The notes beneath the pieces are model-generated. The model saw only the letters and a list, made by a program, of their open reading frames with translations, made no database searches and was not told the DNA's origin. 64,000 nucleotides of DNA from Streptomyces sp. WM4235 (GTDB taxonomy: Bacteria > Actinomycetota > Actinomycetes > Streptomycetales > Streptomycetaceae): the NCBI RefSeq assembly GCF_001279725.1, contig NZ_LGDE01000090.1, forward strand, positions 1 through 64,000, written 5' to 3'. Positions 17,754 to 26,659 of the stretch are shown here, piece by piece. The translations under genes were made by a program, and so were the position numbers. The stretch's first letter is position 1; each line of letters starts with the position of its first letter.

Positions 17754-18488
17754 GTGAGCCGGATCTCGGTTCGAGGGTTCGCAGTGGCTTCGGCCACCGC
17801 TGTCACCACCGTCGGCGCAGTCGTGGGCGTTGCCACCGGCGACGCCACCACGAACGACCTCGAGACCACCGCGTCGGGTGCGACTCTCCTCACTGAAATC
17901 CCGGTCGGCGAGCAGGCCCAGGTCCAGAGCGGCTCCCTGACGCAGCAGGCCGACACGATCGCCCACGCCGCCGACGCCGACGCCAAGCGTTCGGCCGAGG
18001 AAGCCGCACGCATCGAGGCCGCCGAGACCGCCAAGGCGAAGAAGTCCGACGCCCAGGCCGCGGCGGACGCGGAGGCCAAGAAGAAGTCCGAGGCCGAGGC
18101 CGCCGCGAAGCTGAAGAAGGAGCGCGAGGAGGCCGGCGAGGTCGCCAGCCGCTCCTCGGCGCGCGACGCCGGCGACTTCGACGTCCAGGGCTCCTACACG
18201 ATCTCCGAGATCAAGTCGATCGCCCGGCAGATCGTCCCGGCGGGCCAGTTCCAGTGCTTCTCGGAGATCGTCAACCGGGAATCCACCTGGAACTACAAGG
18301 CCGTCAACTCGTCCTCGGGCGCCTACGGTCTGGTCCAGGCACTGCCCGGTTCGAAGATGTCCTCGGTCGGCGCCGACTGGCGCACCAACCCCGCCACGCA
18401 GATCAAGTGGGGCCTGGGCTACATGAACGAGCGCTACGGCAGCCCGTGCGCGGCGTTGAGCTTCCACGACGCCAACGACTGGTACTAG
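17754..18488 (+). CDS. Secreted lytic transglycosylase-like protein (SLT/lysozyme fold)
   Basis: Protein of 244 aa starting at GTG 17754 with GGAAGGAC 5 nt upstream. A hydrophobic N-terminal segment is the export signal. An Ala/Lys/Glu-rich coiled coil spans about 65-130 (for example AKRSAEEAARIEAAETAKAK). The C-terminal 85 residues form the catalytic domain with FSEIVNRESTWNYKAVN (catalytic Glu in NRES) and SSGAYGLVQALPGSKM, typical of SLT-type muramidases. It would cleave peptidoglycan glycan strands during growth or sporulation. It is transcribed alone behind a long leader and ends before a strong terminator. Confidence 0.87.
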   Translation: MSRISVRGFAVASATAVTTVGAVVGVATGDATTNDLETTASGATLLTEIPVGEQAQVQSGSLTQQADTIAHAADADAKRSAEEAARIEAAETAKAKKSDAQAAADAEAKKKSEAEAAAKLKKEREEAGEVASRSSARDAGDFDVQGSYTISEIKSIARQIVPAGQFQCFSEIVNRESTWNYKAVNSSSGAYGLVQALPGSKMSSVGADWRTNPATQIKWGLGYMNERYGSPCAALSFHDANDWY

Positions 18489-18512
18489 GCACGCGCCACC
18501 GCACAACCTCCG

Positions 18513-18545
18513 GGAGCCCCGCACCGTCCTACGGTGCGGGGCTCC
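18513..18545 (+). terminator. Intrinsic terminator after the transglycosylase
   Basis: A perfect 15-bp stem (18513-18527 / 18531-18545) with a 3-nt loop CCT, followed by TCGCG. Confidence 0.8.
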
Positions 18546-18596
18546 TCGCGTGTACGGTCTTCGAGGTGTGTTCACGGGCGGGGGGAAAGGAAAGAC

Positions 18597-19952
18597 ATGT
18601 CGAAGAGGGCAGGCTGGCTCGGCCGGGTCGGGAGAAAGCTCAGCCAGGTGGAGGCTCGCCTCGACGAACGGCGGGCCGAGGTCGAGGCGGAGACCTCCGA
18701 CGACCGACCGGTGGCCCAGGCCTCCCCGACGCCGCTCCCGCCCCCGGGAAGCACCGGCCCCGTCCGCGACGCGTCCGGCCGGCGGGTGCGCCCCGACCCG
18801 GTGACCGTCATCCCCTGGGGCATGCGCGTGGCCGCGGAGGCCAGTTGGCGGCTGCTGCTGCTCGCCGGGATGCTCTGGGTCCTGATGAAGGTGATCAGTG
18901 AGGTCCGCCTCGTCGTCCTCGCCTTCGCCGCGGCCCTGCTCGTCACCGCCCTGCTCCAGCCCTTCGTCGTCCGGCTGCGCCGGCTCGGGCTGCCGCGGGG
19001 CCTCGCCACCGCCGTGACGGCGATCCTCGGATTCGTGGTCATCGGGCTGGTCGGCTGGTTCGTGGTCTGGCAGGTCATGGAGAACCTCGACGACCTCTCC
19101 GACCGGGTCCGCGACGGCATCAACGAACTCAAGGTCTGGGCACTGGACAGTCCGTTCCACGTGACCGAGAAGCAGATCAACGACATCGCGAAGAACCTCA
19201 CCGACACCATCGGCACCAACACCGAGGAGATCACCTCCGCCGGACTGCAAGGCGTGACGGTGCTCGTCGAGGTGCTGACGGGCATGCTGCTCGCGATGTT
19301 CTCGACGCTCTTCCTGCTCTACGACGGCAAGCGGATCTGGACCTGGGTGCTCGGCCTGGTACCGGCCGCCGCCCGTCCCGGCATGGCCGGCGCCGGTCCG
19401 CGCGCCTGGCGCACGCTGACCGCGTACGTACGGGGCACCGTCCTCGTGGCGCTCATCGACGCCGTGTTCATCGGCCTCGGCCTGTACTTCCTCGACGTCA
19501 CGATGGCCGTACCGCTGGCCGTGTTCATCTTCCTGTTCGCCTTCATCCCGCTCGTCGGAGCCGTGATCTCCGGCGCCCTCGCGGTGGTCGTGGCCCTGGT
19601 GACCCAGGGGCCGTTCATCGCGCTGATGGTGCTGGCCGTGGTGCTCGCCGTGCAGCAGATCGAGGGCCACGTGCTCCAGCCCTTCATCCTGGGTCGGGCG
19701 GTACGGGTGCACCCGCTCGCGGTGGTGCTGTCCGTGGCCGCCGGCGGGATGATCGCGGGCATCGGCGGAGCGGTGGTCGCCGTTCCGCTGGTCGCCGTCA
19801 CCAACACGGTGGTCGGCTTCCTCAAGGCGTACTCGCGCGAGCAACTCCACCCGGGCATGGCCGAGGTGGGGCCCGCCCCGCACGGGGCCACCGCGCTGGA
19901 CGCGTCGCCGCGCACGCCGGGGGAGACGAGCCAGGGTGAGCAGCGGGTCTGA
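18597..19952 (+). CDS. AI-2E family (PerM-like) transporter
   Basis: Protein of 451 aa with about eight transmembrane helices in the AI-2E exporter/PerM pattern: a helix cluster at about 80-165, a long soluble loop with amphipathic helices (about 165-225), then four or five helices to about 415. The signature near the end, EGHVLQPFILGRAVRVHPLAVVLSVAAGG, is very conserved in the family. The N-terminal 75 residues and C-terminal 35 are charged or low complexity. The substrate is unknown; family members export small signals or ions. Start ATG 18597 has AAAGGAAAG upstream. The next gene begins 42 bp downstream and may be co-transcribed. Confidence 0.87.
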   Translation: MSKRAGWLGRVGRKLSQVEARLDERRAEVEAETSDDRPVAQASPTPLPPPGSTGPVRDASGRRVRPDPVTVIPWGMRVAAEASWRLLLLAGMLWVLMKVISEVRLVVLAFAAALLVTALLQPFVVRLRRLGLPRGLATAVTAILGFVVIGLVGWFVVWQVMENLDDLSDRVRDGINELKVWALDSPFHVTEKQINDIAKNLTDTIGTNTEEITSAGLQGVTVLVEVLTGMLLAMFSTLFLLYDGKRIWTWVLGLVPAAARPGMAGAGPRAWRTLTAYVRGTVLVALIDAVFIGLGLYFLDVTMAVPLAVFIFLFAFIPLVGAVISGALAVVVALVTQGPFIALMVLAVVLAVQQIEGHVLQPFILGRAVRVHPLAVVLSVAAGGMIAGIGGAVVAVPLVAVTNTVVGFLKAYSREQLHPGMAEVGPAPHGATALDASPRTPGETSQGEQRV

Positions 19953-19994
19953 CGGCGCCGCGGCGCCGGCCGGGGGCGGGGAGAGGGGCGACGG

Positions 19995-20675
19995 GTGATC
20001 GGCGAGCCGGAACTGGACGGCGAGTGGCGTACGGACCGGGCGTCAGAGACGGCGGTACCCGCTGTGGAGCCCGGGTCGGCGCGCGCGTCGGGACGAGGAC
20101 CGCGTGCGCGGTGGCTGTGGGCGCTGGGCGGGGCGGTGCTGGCCTCGGCGGTGTGGGGCGGGACCCTGGTCGCGCAGAATCGTTCCGTCCCGGCTCCGGG
20201 GATCGCCTACCGGCACGTCGACGACCTCTGCTCGCAGGCGCCCCTGAAGGCCCTCGGCACGATCAACGGCACGGCCTTCGACATGACGTGGCCGGGCAAG
20301 GAGACGAGTCCCGCACTCGACTGGTCCTACTGCCGCGCGACGGGCGGGTACACCGAGGGCCGGCCCTGGTACGGGGTCGAGGTCATGGTCGAGCGGCACA
20401 AGAAGAGCGATCCCCGGCCGGAGTTCGAGGCCCGGCCCGGACTGGATCCCCGCCGCACGGGCGCCTCGGACGTGGAGGAGGTGCCCGGCCTCGGGGAACG
20501 GGCGCTGCTCAGGCGGCAACCGGGCACGGACGCCCAACTGGCGGTGCTGGACGGCGGTGTGGTGTTCACGCTCCGCGTGGAGTGGAACGTGGACAGGGAC
20601 CTCGTGGACGAGGACGCGGTCCACACGGCGATGATCGAGGACATGCGGGCGCTGACGACCCGGCTGCGCGAGTGA
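19995..20675 (+). CDS. Membrane-anchored protein of unknown function
   Basis: Protein of 226 aa starting at GTG 19995. A cytoplasmic N-terminus of about 36 residues is followed by one transmembrane helix (WLWALGGAVLASAVWGGTLVA) and an extracellular domain of about 165 residues with two Cys (DDLCSQAP and WSYCRATGG) that may be disulfide-linked. I do not recognise the domain; architectures like this are common in Streptomyces surface proteins. It follows the AI-2E gene closely on the same strand and ends before a strong terminator, so it is probably the last gene of that transcript. Confidence 0.6.
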   Translation: MIGEPELDGEWRTDRASETAVPAVEPGSARASGRGPRARWLWALGGAVLASAVWGGTLVAQNRSVPAPGIAYRHVDDLCSQAPLKALGTINGTAFDMTWPGKETSPALDWSYCRATGGYTEGRPWYGVEVMVERHKKSDPRPEFEARPGLDPRRTGASDVEEVPGLGERALLRRQPGTDAQLAVLDGGVVFTLRVEWNVDRDLVDEDAVHTAMIEDMRALTTRLRE

Positions 20676-20688
20676 ACGGGTGAACGAC

Positions 20689-20724
20689 GGGGCCCCCGCA
20701 ACCGGTGACGGCTGCGGGGGCCCC
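20689..20724. terminator. Terminator between converging genes
   Basis: A perfect 12-bp stem GGGGCCCCCGCA / TGCGGGGGCCCC with a 12-nt loop, followed by TTCC on the plus strand. It can serve the plus-strand gene and ahpD from the other side. Confidence 0.8.
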
Positions 20725-20744
20725 TTCCGCGCGGACGCGGAGCA

Positions 20745-21281
20745 CTACTCGGCGGCGAGGGCCGCTTCGGCGTCGAGGGTGACCGCGACGGCCTGGATCA
20801 CCGAGGCGATCTTGAAGGCCTCCTGGATCGTGTCACGGTCGACACCGGCCTTGCGCAGCACCTGCTCGTGCGAGTCGAGGCACTGGCCGCAGCCGTTGAT
20901 CGCGGAGACCGCGAGCGACCACAGCTCGAAGTCGACCTTCTCCACGCCCGGGTTGCCGATGACGTTCATCCGCAGGCCGGCGCGCAGGGTGCCGTACTCC
21001 GGGTCCGACAGCAGGTGACGGGTGCGGTAGAAGACGTTGTTCATCGCCATGATCGCGGCGGCGGACTTGGCGGCGGTGTACGCCTCCGGCGACAGGGCCG
21101 CCTTCGCCTCGGGCTCCAGCTCGCGCAGGACGCGCGGGGAGCGGGCGGCGATCGCGCAGGACAGGACCGTGCCCCACAGCTGCTGCTGCGGAAGGTCGCT
21201 GTTGCCGATGACCGAACCGAGGTTCAGCTTCAGGTCCTTGGCGAAGTCCGGTATGGCGGACTTCAGGGAGTCGAGGGACAT
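20745..21281 (-). CDS. ahpD: Alkyl hydroperoxide reductase AhpD
   Basis: Protein of 178 aa, carboxymuconolactone-decarboxylase-like fold. The redox CxxC (C131 and C134 in [11 protein letters not shown]) and the downstream His of the E-x-CxxC-xxx-H motif are present. It transfers electrons to AhpC; in mycobacteria these come from lipoamide systems. It begins 3 bp after ahpC, so the two form one operon. The enzyme reduces organic peroxides and H2O2 together with AhpC in the cytoplasm. Confidence 0.95.
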   Translation of the reverse strand: MSLDSLKSAIPDFAKDLKLNLGSVIGNSDLPQQQLWGTVLSCAIAARSPRVLRELEPEAKAALSPEAYTAAKSAAAIMAMNNVFYRTRHLLSDPEYGTLRAGLRMNVIGNPGVEKVDFELWSLAVSAINGCGQCLDSHEQVLRKAGVDRDTIQEAFKIASVIQAVAVTLDAEAALAAE

Positions 21282-21284
21282 CCG

Positions 21285-21839
21285 TCACTCACCGGCCAGC
21301 AGCGCGGGGGCGTCCAGGGTGCCCTCGCCCTTGTTCCAGTTGCAGGGGCACAGCTCGTCGGTCTGCAGGGCGTCGAGGACCCGCAGGACCTCCTTGGGGT
21401 TACGGCCCACGGAACCGGCGGTCACCATCGTGAACTGGATCTCGTTGTTCTGGTCGACGATGAAGACGGCGCGCTGCGCGAAGCCGTCCTCGCCCTGCAC
21501 GCCACAGGCCTGCATGAGCTCGTGCTTGGAGTCGGCCAGCATCGGGAAGGGCAGGTCACGCAGGTCGGCGTGGTCCTTGCGCCAGGCGTGGTGGACGAAC
21601 TCGGAGTCGCCGGAGACGCCGAGGACCTGCGCGTCGCGGTCCTGGAACTCCTCGTTCAGCTTGCCGAAGGCGGCGATCTCGGTCGGGCAGACGAAGGTGA
21701 AGTCCTTCGGCCAGAAGAACACCACGCGCCACTTGCCCTCGTAGGACTTGTGGTCGATCTGGGCGAACTCGCTGCCGGCTTCGAGCGAGACGCAAGCGGT
21801 CAGATCGTAGCTGGGGAACTTGTCACCGACAGTGAGCAC
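21285..21839 (-). CDS. ahpC: Alkyl hydroperoxide reductase AhpC (2-Cys peroxiredoxin)
   Basis: Protein of 184 aa. The peroxidatic Cys51 lies in DFTFVCPTE and the C-terminal Cys164 and Cys166 (ELCPCNW) resolve the sulfenic acid, as in actinobacterial AhpC. GTG 21839 is chosen because AAGGAGAG lies just upstream; an upstream in-frame TTG is not needed. It is the first gene of ahpCD and is divergent from oxyR, which senses peroxide and is known in Streptomyces to activate ahpCD. Confidence 0.95.
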   Translation of the reverse strand: MLTVGDKFPSYDLTACVSLEAGSEFAQIDHKSYEGKWRVVFFWPKDFTFVCPTEIAAFGKLNEEFQDRDAQVLGVSGDSEFVHHAWRKDHADLRDLPFPMLADSKHELMQACGVQGEDGFAQRAVFIVDQNNEIQFTMVTAGSVGRNPKEVLRVLDALQTDELCPCNWNKGEGTLDAPALLAGE

Positions 21840-21974
21840 GTGCTCTCCTTGCAAACGGGAAAGTGACCCTTTTGGGGGCTTTCCGAAGGGGTTGGACGGA
21901 TCTCACATGCTGGCACAGCTGCATTGATTACGGAAATAGCTACTCTTGTGTCTGGTGATCGGAGGTGCCTATCA
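21840..21974. promoter_or_regulatory. Divergent ahpC-oxyR control region
   Basis: 135 bp between ahpC and oxyR, including an AT-richer patch (GATTACGGAAATAGCTACTC, 21925-21944) where the two promoters and the OxyR site are expected. I cannot assign the exact ATAG-type half-sites by eye. GGAGGTG (21961-21967) is the oxyR ribosome site. Confidence 0.6.
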
Positions 21975-22922
21975 GTGGCTGTCGGTAATAGGGGACTCAA
22001 GCAGGCGACGCTCGCGCAGCTGCGCGCGTTCGTGGCCGTGGCGGAGCATCTGCACTTCCGGGACGCGGCCGCCGCCATCGGCATGAGCCAGCCCGCCCTG
22101 TCCGGAGCCGTCTCCGCGCTGGAGGAGGCGCTCGGGGTGCAACTGCTGGAGCGCACCACCCGCAAGGTGCTGCTCTCCCCGGCGGGGGAGCGGATCGCGG
22201 TGCGCGCCCGGGGCGTGCTCGACGCCATGGGCGGGCTGCTGGAGGAGGCCGAGGCCGTACGGGCCCCGTTCACCGGCGTCCTGCGGCTCGGGGTGATCCC
22301 CACGGTGGCCCCGTACCTGCTGCCGACCGTGCTCGGGCTCTTCCACCGGCGCTATCCCCGGATGGATCTCCAGGTCCACGAGGAGCAGACGGCCTCGCTG
22401 CTGGAGGGACTGGCCGGCGGGCGGCTGGACCTGCTGCTGCTCGCGGTGCCGCTCGGGGTGCCCGGGGTCAGCGAACTGCCGCTCTTCGACGAGGACTTCG
22501 TGCTCCTCGCCCCCCGCGAGCACCCGCTCGCCGGGCGCCGCGACATCCCGCGCGATGAACTGCGCGGCCTGCAACTGCTGTTGCTCGACGAAGGCCACTG
22601 CCTGCGCGACCAGGCCCTCGACATCTGCCGGGAGGCGGGCCGCACGGCGGGCGCGGACGTCACCACCACCGCCGCCGGACTGTCCACGCTCGTACAACTG
22701 GTCGCCGGGGGACTGGGGGTGACGCTGTTGCCGCGTACCGCGCTGCGGTTGGAGACCACGCGCAACGAGTACCTCGCCACCGGGTACTTCGCCGAGCCGG
22801 CCCCCTCCCGGCGGATCGCGCTGGCCATGCGGACGGGCACCGCCCGACAGGAGGAGTTCAAGGCGATCGGCGCCGCGCTGCGCGAAGCCGTACGCCCGCT
22901 CCCCGTCTGGCCGACCGACTGA
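21975..22922 (+). CDS. oxyR: LysR-type hydrogen peroxide sensor OxyR
   Basis: Protein of 315 aa. An N-terminal LysR winged HTH (TLAQLRAFVAVAEHLHFRDA ... ALSGAVSALEEALGVQLLER) is followed by a periplasmic-binding-like sensor domain. The two redox Cys, C209 and C218 (EGHCLRDQALDIC), match the disulfide-forming pair of OxyR. GTG 21975 is fixed by GGAGGTG 8 nt upstream. Peroxide oxidises the pair and converts the protein into an activator of the divergent ahpCD operon. Confidence 0.95.
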   Translation: MAVGNRGLKQATLAQLRAFVAVAEHLHFRDAAAAIGMSQPALSGAVSALEEALGVQLLERTTRKVLLSPAGERIAVRARGVLDAMGGLLEEAEAVRAPFTGVLRLGVIPTVAPYLLPTVLGLFHRRYPRMDLQVHEEQTASLLEGLAGGRLDLLLLAVPLGVPGVSELPLFDEDFVLLAPREHPLAGRRDIPRDELRGLQLLLLDEGHCLRDQALDICREAGRTAGADVTTTAAGLSTLVQLVAGGLGVTLLPRTALRLETTRNEYLATGYFAEPAPSRRIALAMRTGTARQEEFKAIGAALREAVRPLPVWPTD

Positions 22923-22991
22923 TCCGGTCGGTCGCGGGGGCGGCCGTACGGCCTCGGGCCCGGTCGCCTCGGGCGGGTCATCCGCCGCGCG

Positions 22992-25328
22992 TCACTCCGT
23001 GCGCAGCCCGTCCGGGCGCATCATCCGCAGCAGCGGCGGCAGGCTGAGCAGGGTCACCACCACGACCACGCCCGCTCCCACGCCCGCCATCGCCAGCACC
23101 GGACCCCAGTCGATCCCGACGGGCCGGCCGGCCATCCGGATCAGTACCGAGCCCAGCCCGACGCCCACCCCGATCGCCAGCGCCAGACCGACGCCGATGG
23201 GCAGGGCCGTCTGCCAGAGCACCGACAGGCTCAGCGTGGAGCGCCTGGTGCCGAACGCCACGAGTGAGGACAGCAGCTTCTTCCGTTCGCGCAACTGCTC
23301 CAGTTGGGAGACGAGCATGCTCGCCCCGATGAGGATCAGGACGCCGGTCGCGCCGAAGAAGAGCCCGGTGCGGATCGAGGAGTAACCGGCCACGGTGGTC
23401 GTCGACTTCAGGGTCATGGCCGTGGCGAACGGGTCGGCCTTGAAAGCGGCCGTGCGGGCTCGCTCCAACCCGTCCGGCACCGACTCGTCCAGCTGGAGGA
23501 AGATCTGCGCGGACTGGTCGAAGCCCAGGTCCTTGGGCGCCGCCGACGGAGTCACCATCAGGCCGGTGCGCCGGGTCCCGTTGGGGTCCTCACGGGAGAG
23601 GACGGTGCGCGCGTCGGCCGGGAAGGCCCACTTGACGGCCTCCTTGTGCTCGAACGGGCCCCCCTTGAACCCCATGACATTGCCGGCGAGGAGCTGGTCG
23701 CCGGCCTTGGCGGTGCCCTCGGCGACGGGGCCGTCGAGCACGAAGGCGTCGCCGTCCTTGCACGCGCCGAGCTCCGCGATCTCCCTGAGCGCCTCGCAGC
23801 CGCCGACGGTCACCGCGATGGTGTCGTCCGCCGGGACCTGGTGCGCGGCGTTGAACGAGGCCAGCGGCACGGTGCGGGCGATGCCGTCGGTGCCGTCGAT
23901 CTCGGCGGCGAGGGCGTCCAGCCGGTGCTCGCCGCCGCTGGGCAGCAGGATCGACACGGCGGCCCGGGTCGGGTCCTGGCCGGTCTCGTTGCGGTACTCG
24001 CCCTCGACACCCGAGAAGAGCATCTGCAGGGCGATGGCCCCGGCGACCGCCACGGCGATGCCGTTGACGAGGCGGGCGGCCGTCCCGCTGCTGATCTGGA
24101 GCCGGCGCACGGCGAGTTGCCAGGAGACCGGGCCGCCGGGCGTCCCGCCGACGACGCGTTCCAGTACCCAGGGCAGGAGTGCGGTGATCCCGACGAGCAA
24201 GAGCACCACGCCGCCGCTGACCTGCCACTGGTTGAACTGCCCGTGTTCGGAGCCGCGTCCCGTCAGCGGGGTGAGCAGGCCGAGTCCGCCGAGCGGCAGC
24301 AGCAGCCGCCACCAGACGCGCCGCTTGGCCGGCTTGGCCGTACGGACGACACCCAGCGGTTCGATCACCACGCCGCGCAGGGCGAACAGGGTCACCGCGA
24401 CGGCCGCCGCCGGCACCGCGACGGCGACGAGGCCCGCCAACCACGGCGTCGGGTCGAGGTCGGCGGGGAAGACGCTGCGCTGTTCCAGGGTCAGATTGCC
24501 GACCAGGCGCCGGCCGATCAGGAAGAAGCCGACACCGAAGCCCAGCCCGAGCACGGATCCGGCGAGCGCCTCGCCCGCGGCGATCCGTCGCACCGCGCGG
24601 CTGTCGGCGCCGACCAGGCGGAGCGCGGCGAGCCGGCGGTCGCGACGCTCGCCGCCGAAGCGGACGGCGGCGGCGATGAGGACGGCGACCGGTGTCAGCA
24701 GGGCGACGAAGGTGAGCACGACCATGAGCATCAACACGGGATCGAGTGCCCGTCCGCCCGCGTCGTTCGCGAAGCCGGTGACGCGCTCCACGCGGTAGCC
24801 GTGCTCGCCGTCGGTCCGGAGTTGGTCGCTGCCCAGGTAGAAGAGGAGTTCGCCGGGCCCGGTCAGGCCCGCGTCGCCGACGACCTCGCCGATCCGGCCG
24901 TCCAGGCGCTCCTTGAGGAGGGCGCCGTCGGCGGACTTCATCAGCTTGTCCAGGGCGGGGGAGACGGCGAGTTCGCCCGGGGCGGGGATCCGCTTCAGGC
25001 CCGGCGGGACGGGCGCGTCCGGGCCCTCGGCCCGGAGCAGGCTGCCTTCGATGTCCTGCCCGTGGTAGGTCTGCCGGGCGGCGGCGGTCAGGAGGGTGTC
25101 CCGGCCGGGAGCGGCGGCCGTCGGCGCGGTCGTCGTGGACCGGGCGTCGGCCCGCTCGTCACGGGCGGTGAGCGCGCCGGGGACGGCGGTGCTGATCAGC
25201 AGCAGCGCGACGCCCAGGCCCACGCCCACGCCGGTGAGCAGGGTCCGGGTCCAGCCCTCGCGGCCGCCGCCCAGGGCGAACCGCACGCCCATGGCCAGGT
25301 CGCGGTACCAGGTGCGGAGCGTGTTCAT
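22992..25328 (-). CDS. FtsX-like ABC transporter permease
   Basis: Protein of 778 aa, large MacB/FtsX-type permease with an N-terminal helix (about 30-50), a large extracellular domain, a bundle of helices (about 200-345), further helices near 400 and 475, a second extracellular domain, and three C-terminal helices (about 630-770). The final cytoplasmic tail is RMMRPDGLRTE. ATG 25328 overlaps the ATPase stop (ATGA), so translation is coupled. Such systems export lipids or peptides or act as antibiotic-sensing pumps. It is the last gene of the padR-ATPase-permease operon. Confidence 0.9.
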   Translation of the reverse strand: MNTLRTWYRDLAMGVRFALGGGREGWTRTLLTGVGVGLGVALLLISTAVPGALTARDERADARSTTTAPTAAAPGRDTLLTAAARQTYHGQDIEGSLLRAEGPDAPVPPGLKRIPAPGELAVSPALDKLMKSADGALLKERLDGRIGEVVGDAGLTGPGELLFYLGSDQLRTDGEHGYRVERVTGFANDAGGRALDPVLMLMVVLTFVALLTPVAVLIAAAVRFGGERRDRRLAALRLVGADSRAVRRIAAGEALAGSVLGLGFGVGFFLIGRRLVGNLTLEQRSVFPADLDPTPWLAGLVAVAVPAAAVAVTLFALRGVVIEPLGVVRTAKPAKRRVWWRLLLPLGGLGLLTPLTGRGSEHGQFNQWQVSGGVVLLLVGITALLPWVLERVVGGTPGGPVSWQLAVRRLQISSGTAARLVNGIAVAVAGAIALQMLFSGVEGEYRNETGQDPTRAAVSILLPSGGEHRLDALAAEIDGTDGIARTVPLASFNAAHQVPADDTIAVTVGGCEALREIAELGACKDGDAFVLDGPVAEGTAKAGDQLLAGNVMGFKGGPFEHKEAVKWAFPADARTVLSREDPNGTRRTGLMVTPSAAPKDLGFDQSAQIFLQLDESVPDGLERARTAAFKADPFATAMTLKSTTTVAGYSSIRTGLFFGATGVLILIGASMLVSQLEQLRERKKLLSSLVAFGTRRSTLSLSVLWQTALPIGVGLALAIGVGVGLGSVLIRMAGRPVGIDWGPVLAMAGVGAGVVVVVTLLSLPPLLRMMRPDGLRTE

Positions 25329-26011
25329 ACGATGCGCTCCATGTCGCGGGACCTGCCGTCGCGGACGACGATCTCCCGGTCGGAGTAGGCGGCCACCCGG
25401 GTCTCGTGCGTGACGAGGACGACGGCCGCGTTGGCGGAGCGGGCGGCCTCGGTGAGCAGCTGCATGACCAGTTCGCCGTTGAGGGAGTCCAGGGCGCCGG
25501 TCGGCTCGTCCGCGAAGATGACGCGGGGCCGGGTGACCAGGGCGCGGGCCACGGCCACGCGCTGCCCCTGGCCGCCGGAGATCTCGCCGGGCCGCTTGGC
25601 CCCCAGGTCGTCGACCTGGAGCCGCTCCATCCAGCCGAGGGCGGTCCGCTCGGCCTCCTTGCGCTTCACGCCGGCGAGGCGCAAGGGGAGGGCGACGTTC
25701 TCCACGCAGGTGAGTTCCGGCACGAGCTGTCCGAACTGGAAGACGAAGCCGAACTCGCCGCGGCGCAGGGCGCTGCGCTCGGAGTCGTTCATCGCGGACA
25801 GCTCGCGGCCGGCGTAGGTGACGGTGCCGGAGTCGGGCGCCACGATGCCGGCGAGACAGTGCAGCAGCGTCGACTTGCCGGAGCCGGAGGGCCCCATGAC
25901 GGCGACGACCTCGCCGGGGTGGATGGAGAACTCCGCGCCGTCGAGGGCCTTGGCGGACCCGTAGGCCTTGCGCAGGTCCGTGGCGCACAGCAGGCTGCCG
26001 GCCGGGGTCAT
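25325..26011 (-). CDS. ABC transporter ATP-binding protein (MacB/LolD type)
   Basis: Protein of 228 aa with all ABC motifs: Walker A GPSGSGKST, Q-loop FVFQFGQLVP, signature ISGGQGQRVAVARAL, Walker B VIFADEPTGALDS and switch His in VLVTHE. The signature is ISGGQ rather than LSGGQ. Its start codon overlaps the padR stop (26008-26011) and its stop overlaps the permease start, so all three genes are translationally coupled. It energises the FtsX-like permease. Confidence 0.93.
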   Translation of the reverse strand: MTPAGSLLCATDLRKAYGSAKALDGAEFSIHPGEVVAVMGPSGSGKSTLLHCLAGIVAPDSGTVTYAGRELSAMNDSERSALRRGEFGFVFQFGQLVPELTCVENVALPLRLAGVKRKEAERTALGWMERLQVDDLGAKRPGEISGGQGQRVAVARALVTRPRVIFADEPTGALDSLNGELVMQLLTEAARSANAAVVLVTHETRVAAYSDREIVVRDGRSRDMERIV

Positions 26012-26532
26012 CGGCGTATCTCCTGACCGAGCTGGTCGAGCCGGGCGGCGGTGAGTTCGAGCCACCGCAGGTCCGCTTCGAGGTGGAAGAGGGCGTGGTC
26101 GCAGACGAGTTGGTCGGCGAGGTCGCCCTTGCGCTTGCGGGTGGTCAGCAGGCGCATGAGCCGCAGGTGCTCGGAGCGCTGGGCGTCCAGCAGGTCCTGC
26201 GCGCCGCGGCCCGTGAGCAGGGCCAGTACGACCTTGGTGTACAGGGTGGACTGGAGGTACGGCTCGGGCTTCTCGGGCTGGGCGAGCCAGGTCTCGACGT
26301 CGGTGATCCCGGCGTCGGTGATGGCGTACCGCTTGCGGTCGGGACCGCCGCCGGCCTCTATCCCGTCGACCTCGACGAGGCCGTTCTTGAGGAGCCGGGA
26401 CATGGTCGAGTAGACCTGCCCGTAGGCGAGGGGGCGGTCGTGGCCGAACTTCTCGTCGAAGGCGCGTTTGAGGTCGTAGCCGTGCCGGGGGCCGGCTTCC
26501 AGTAGACCCAGAAGGGTGTGACCGATGGACAT
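26008..26532 (-). CDS. PadR-family transcriptional regulator
   Basis: Protein of 174 aa. The winged HTH of the PadR family is clear (HTLLGLLEAGPRHGYDLKRA, LAYGQVYSTMSRLLKNGLVEV, then the wing DRKRYAITDAG), followed by the C-terminal helical dimerisation domain of PadR subfamily 1. ATG 26532 has no Shine-Dalgarno but a TATAGT box 7 nt upstream, which implies a leaderless mRNA. The promoter overlaps a 14-bp inverted repeat, so it most likely represses the padR-ABC operon, relieved by a substrate of the transporter. Confidence 0.92.
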   Translation of the reverse strand: MSIGHTLLGLLEAGPRHGYDLKRAFDEKFGHDRPLAYGQVYSTMSRLLKNGLVEVDGIEAGGGPDRKRYAITDAGITDVETWLAQPEKPEPYLQSTLYTKVVLALLTGRGAQDLLDAQRSEHLRLMRLLTTRKRKGDLADQLVCDHALFHLEADLRWLELTAARLDQLGQEIRR

Positions 26533-26539
26533 GGCGGCG

Positions 26540-26580
26540 ACTATACACGGGAGGTATACGCGCTGTGTATACCTCCCGTG
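26540..26580 (-). promoter_or_regulatory. padR promoter and PadR operator
   Basis: The minus-strand -10 TATAGT (26540-26545) lies 7 nt before the padR ATG. Perfect 14-bp inverted repeats CACGGGAGGTATAC (26546-26559) and GTATACCTCCCGTG (26567-26580) sit directly upstream with a 7-bp spacer. Occupation would block the promoter. Confidence 0.75.
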
Positions 26581-26659
26581 CATAACTCGCCGGATCGGTG
26601 TTCTGCCTGCTCAGGAGGGGTTCGGTGGGGAGGATTCCGTCCGTGTCAGGGGTCGGGGA

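Noticed and set aside
17724..19883. 719-codon minus-strand frame over the transglycosylase and AI-2E genes
   Set aside because: Same high-GC shadow effect; no domain signals, and both plus-strand genes are clear.
25329..25988. Upstream extension of the FtsX permease reading frame
   Set aside because: The frame stays open for another 220 codons, but that stretch overlaps the ABC ATPase gene, is Arg/Ala/Pro-rich as expected for a shifted frame, and ATG 25328 is ATGA-coupled to the ATPase stop.
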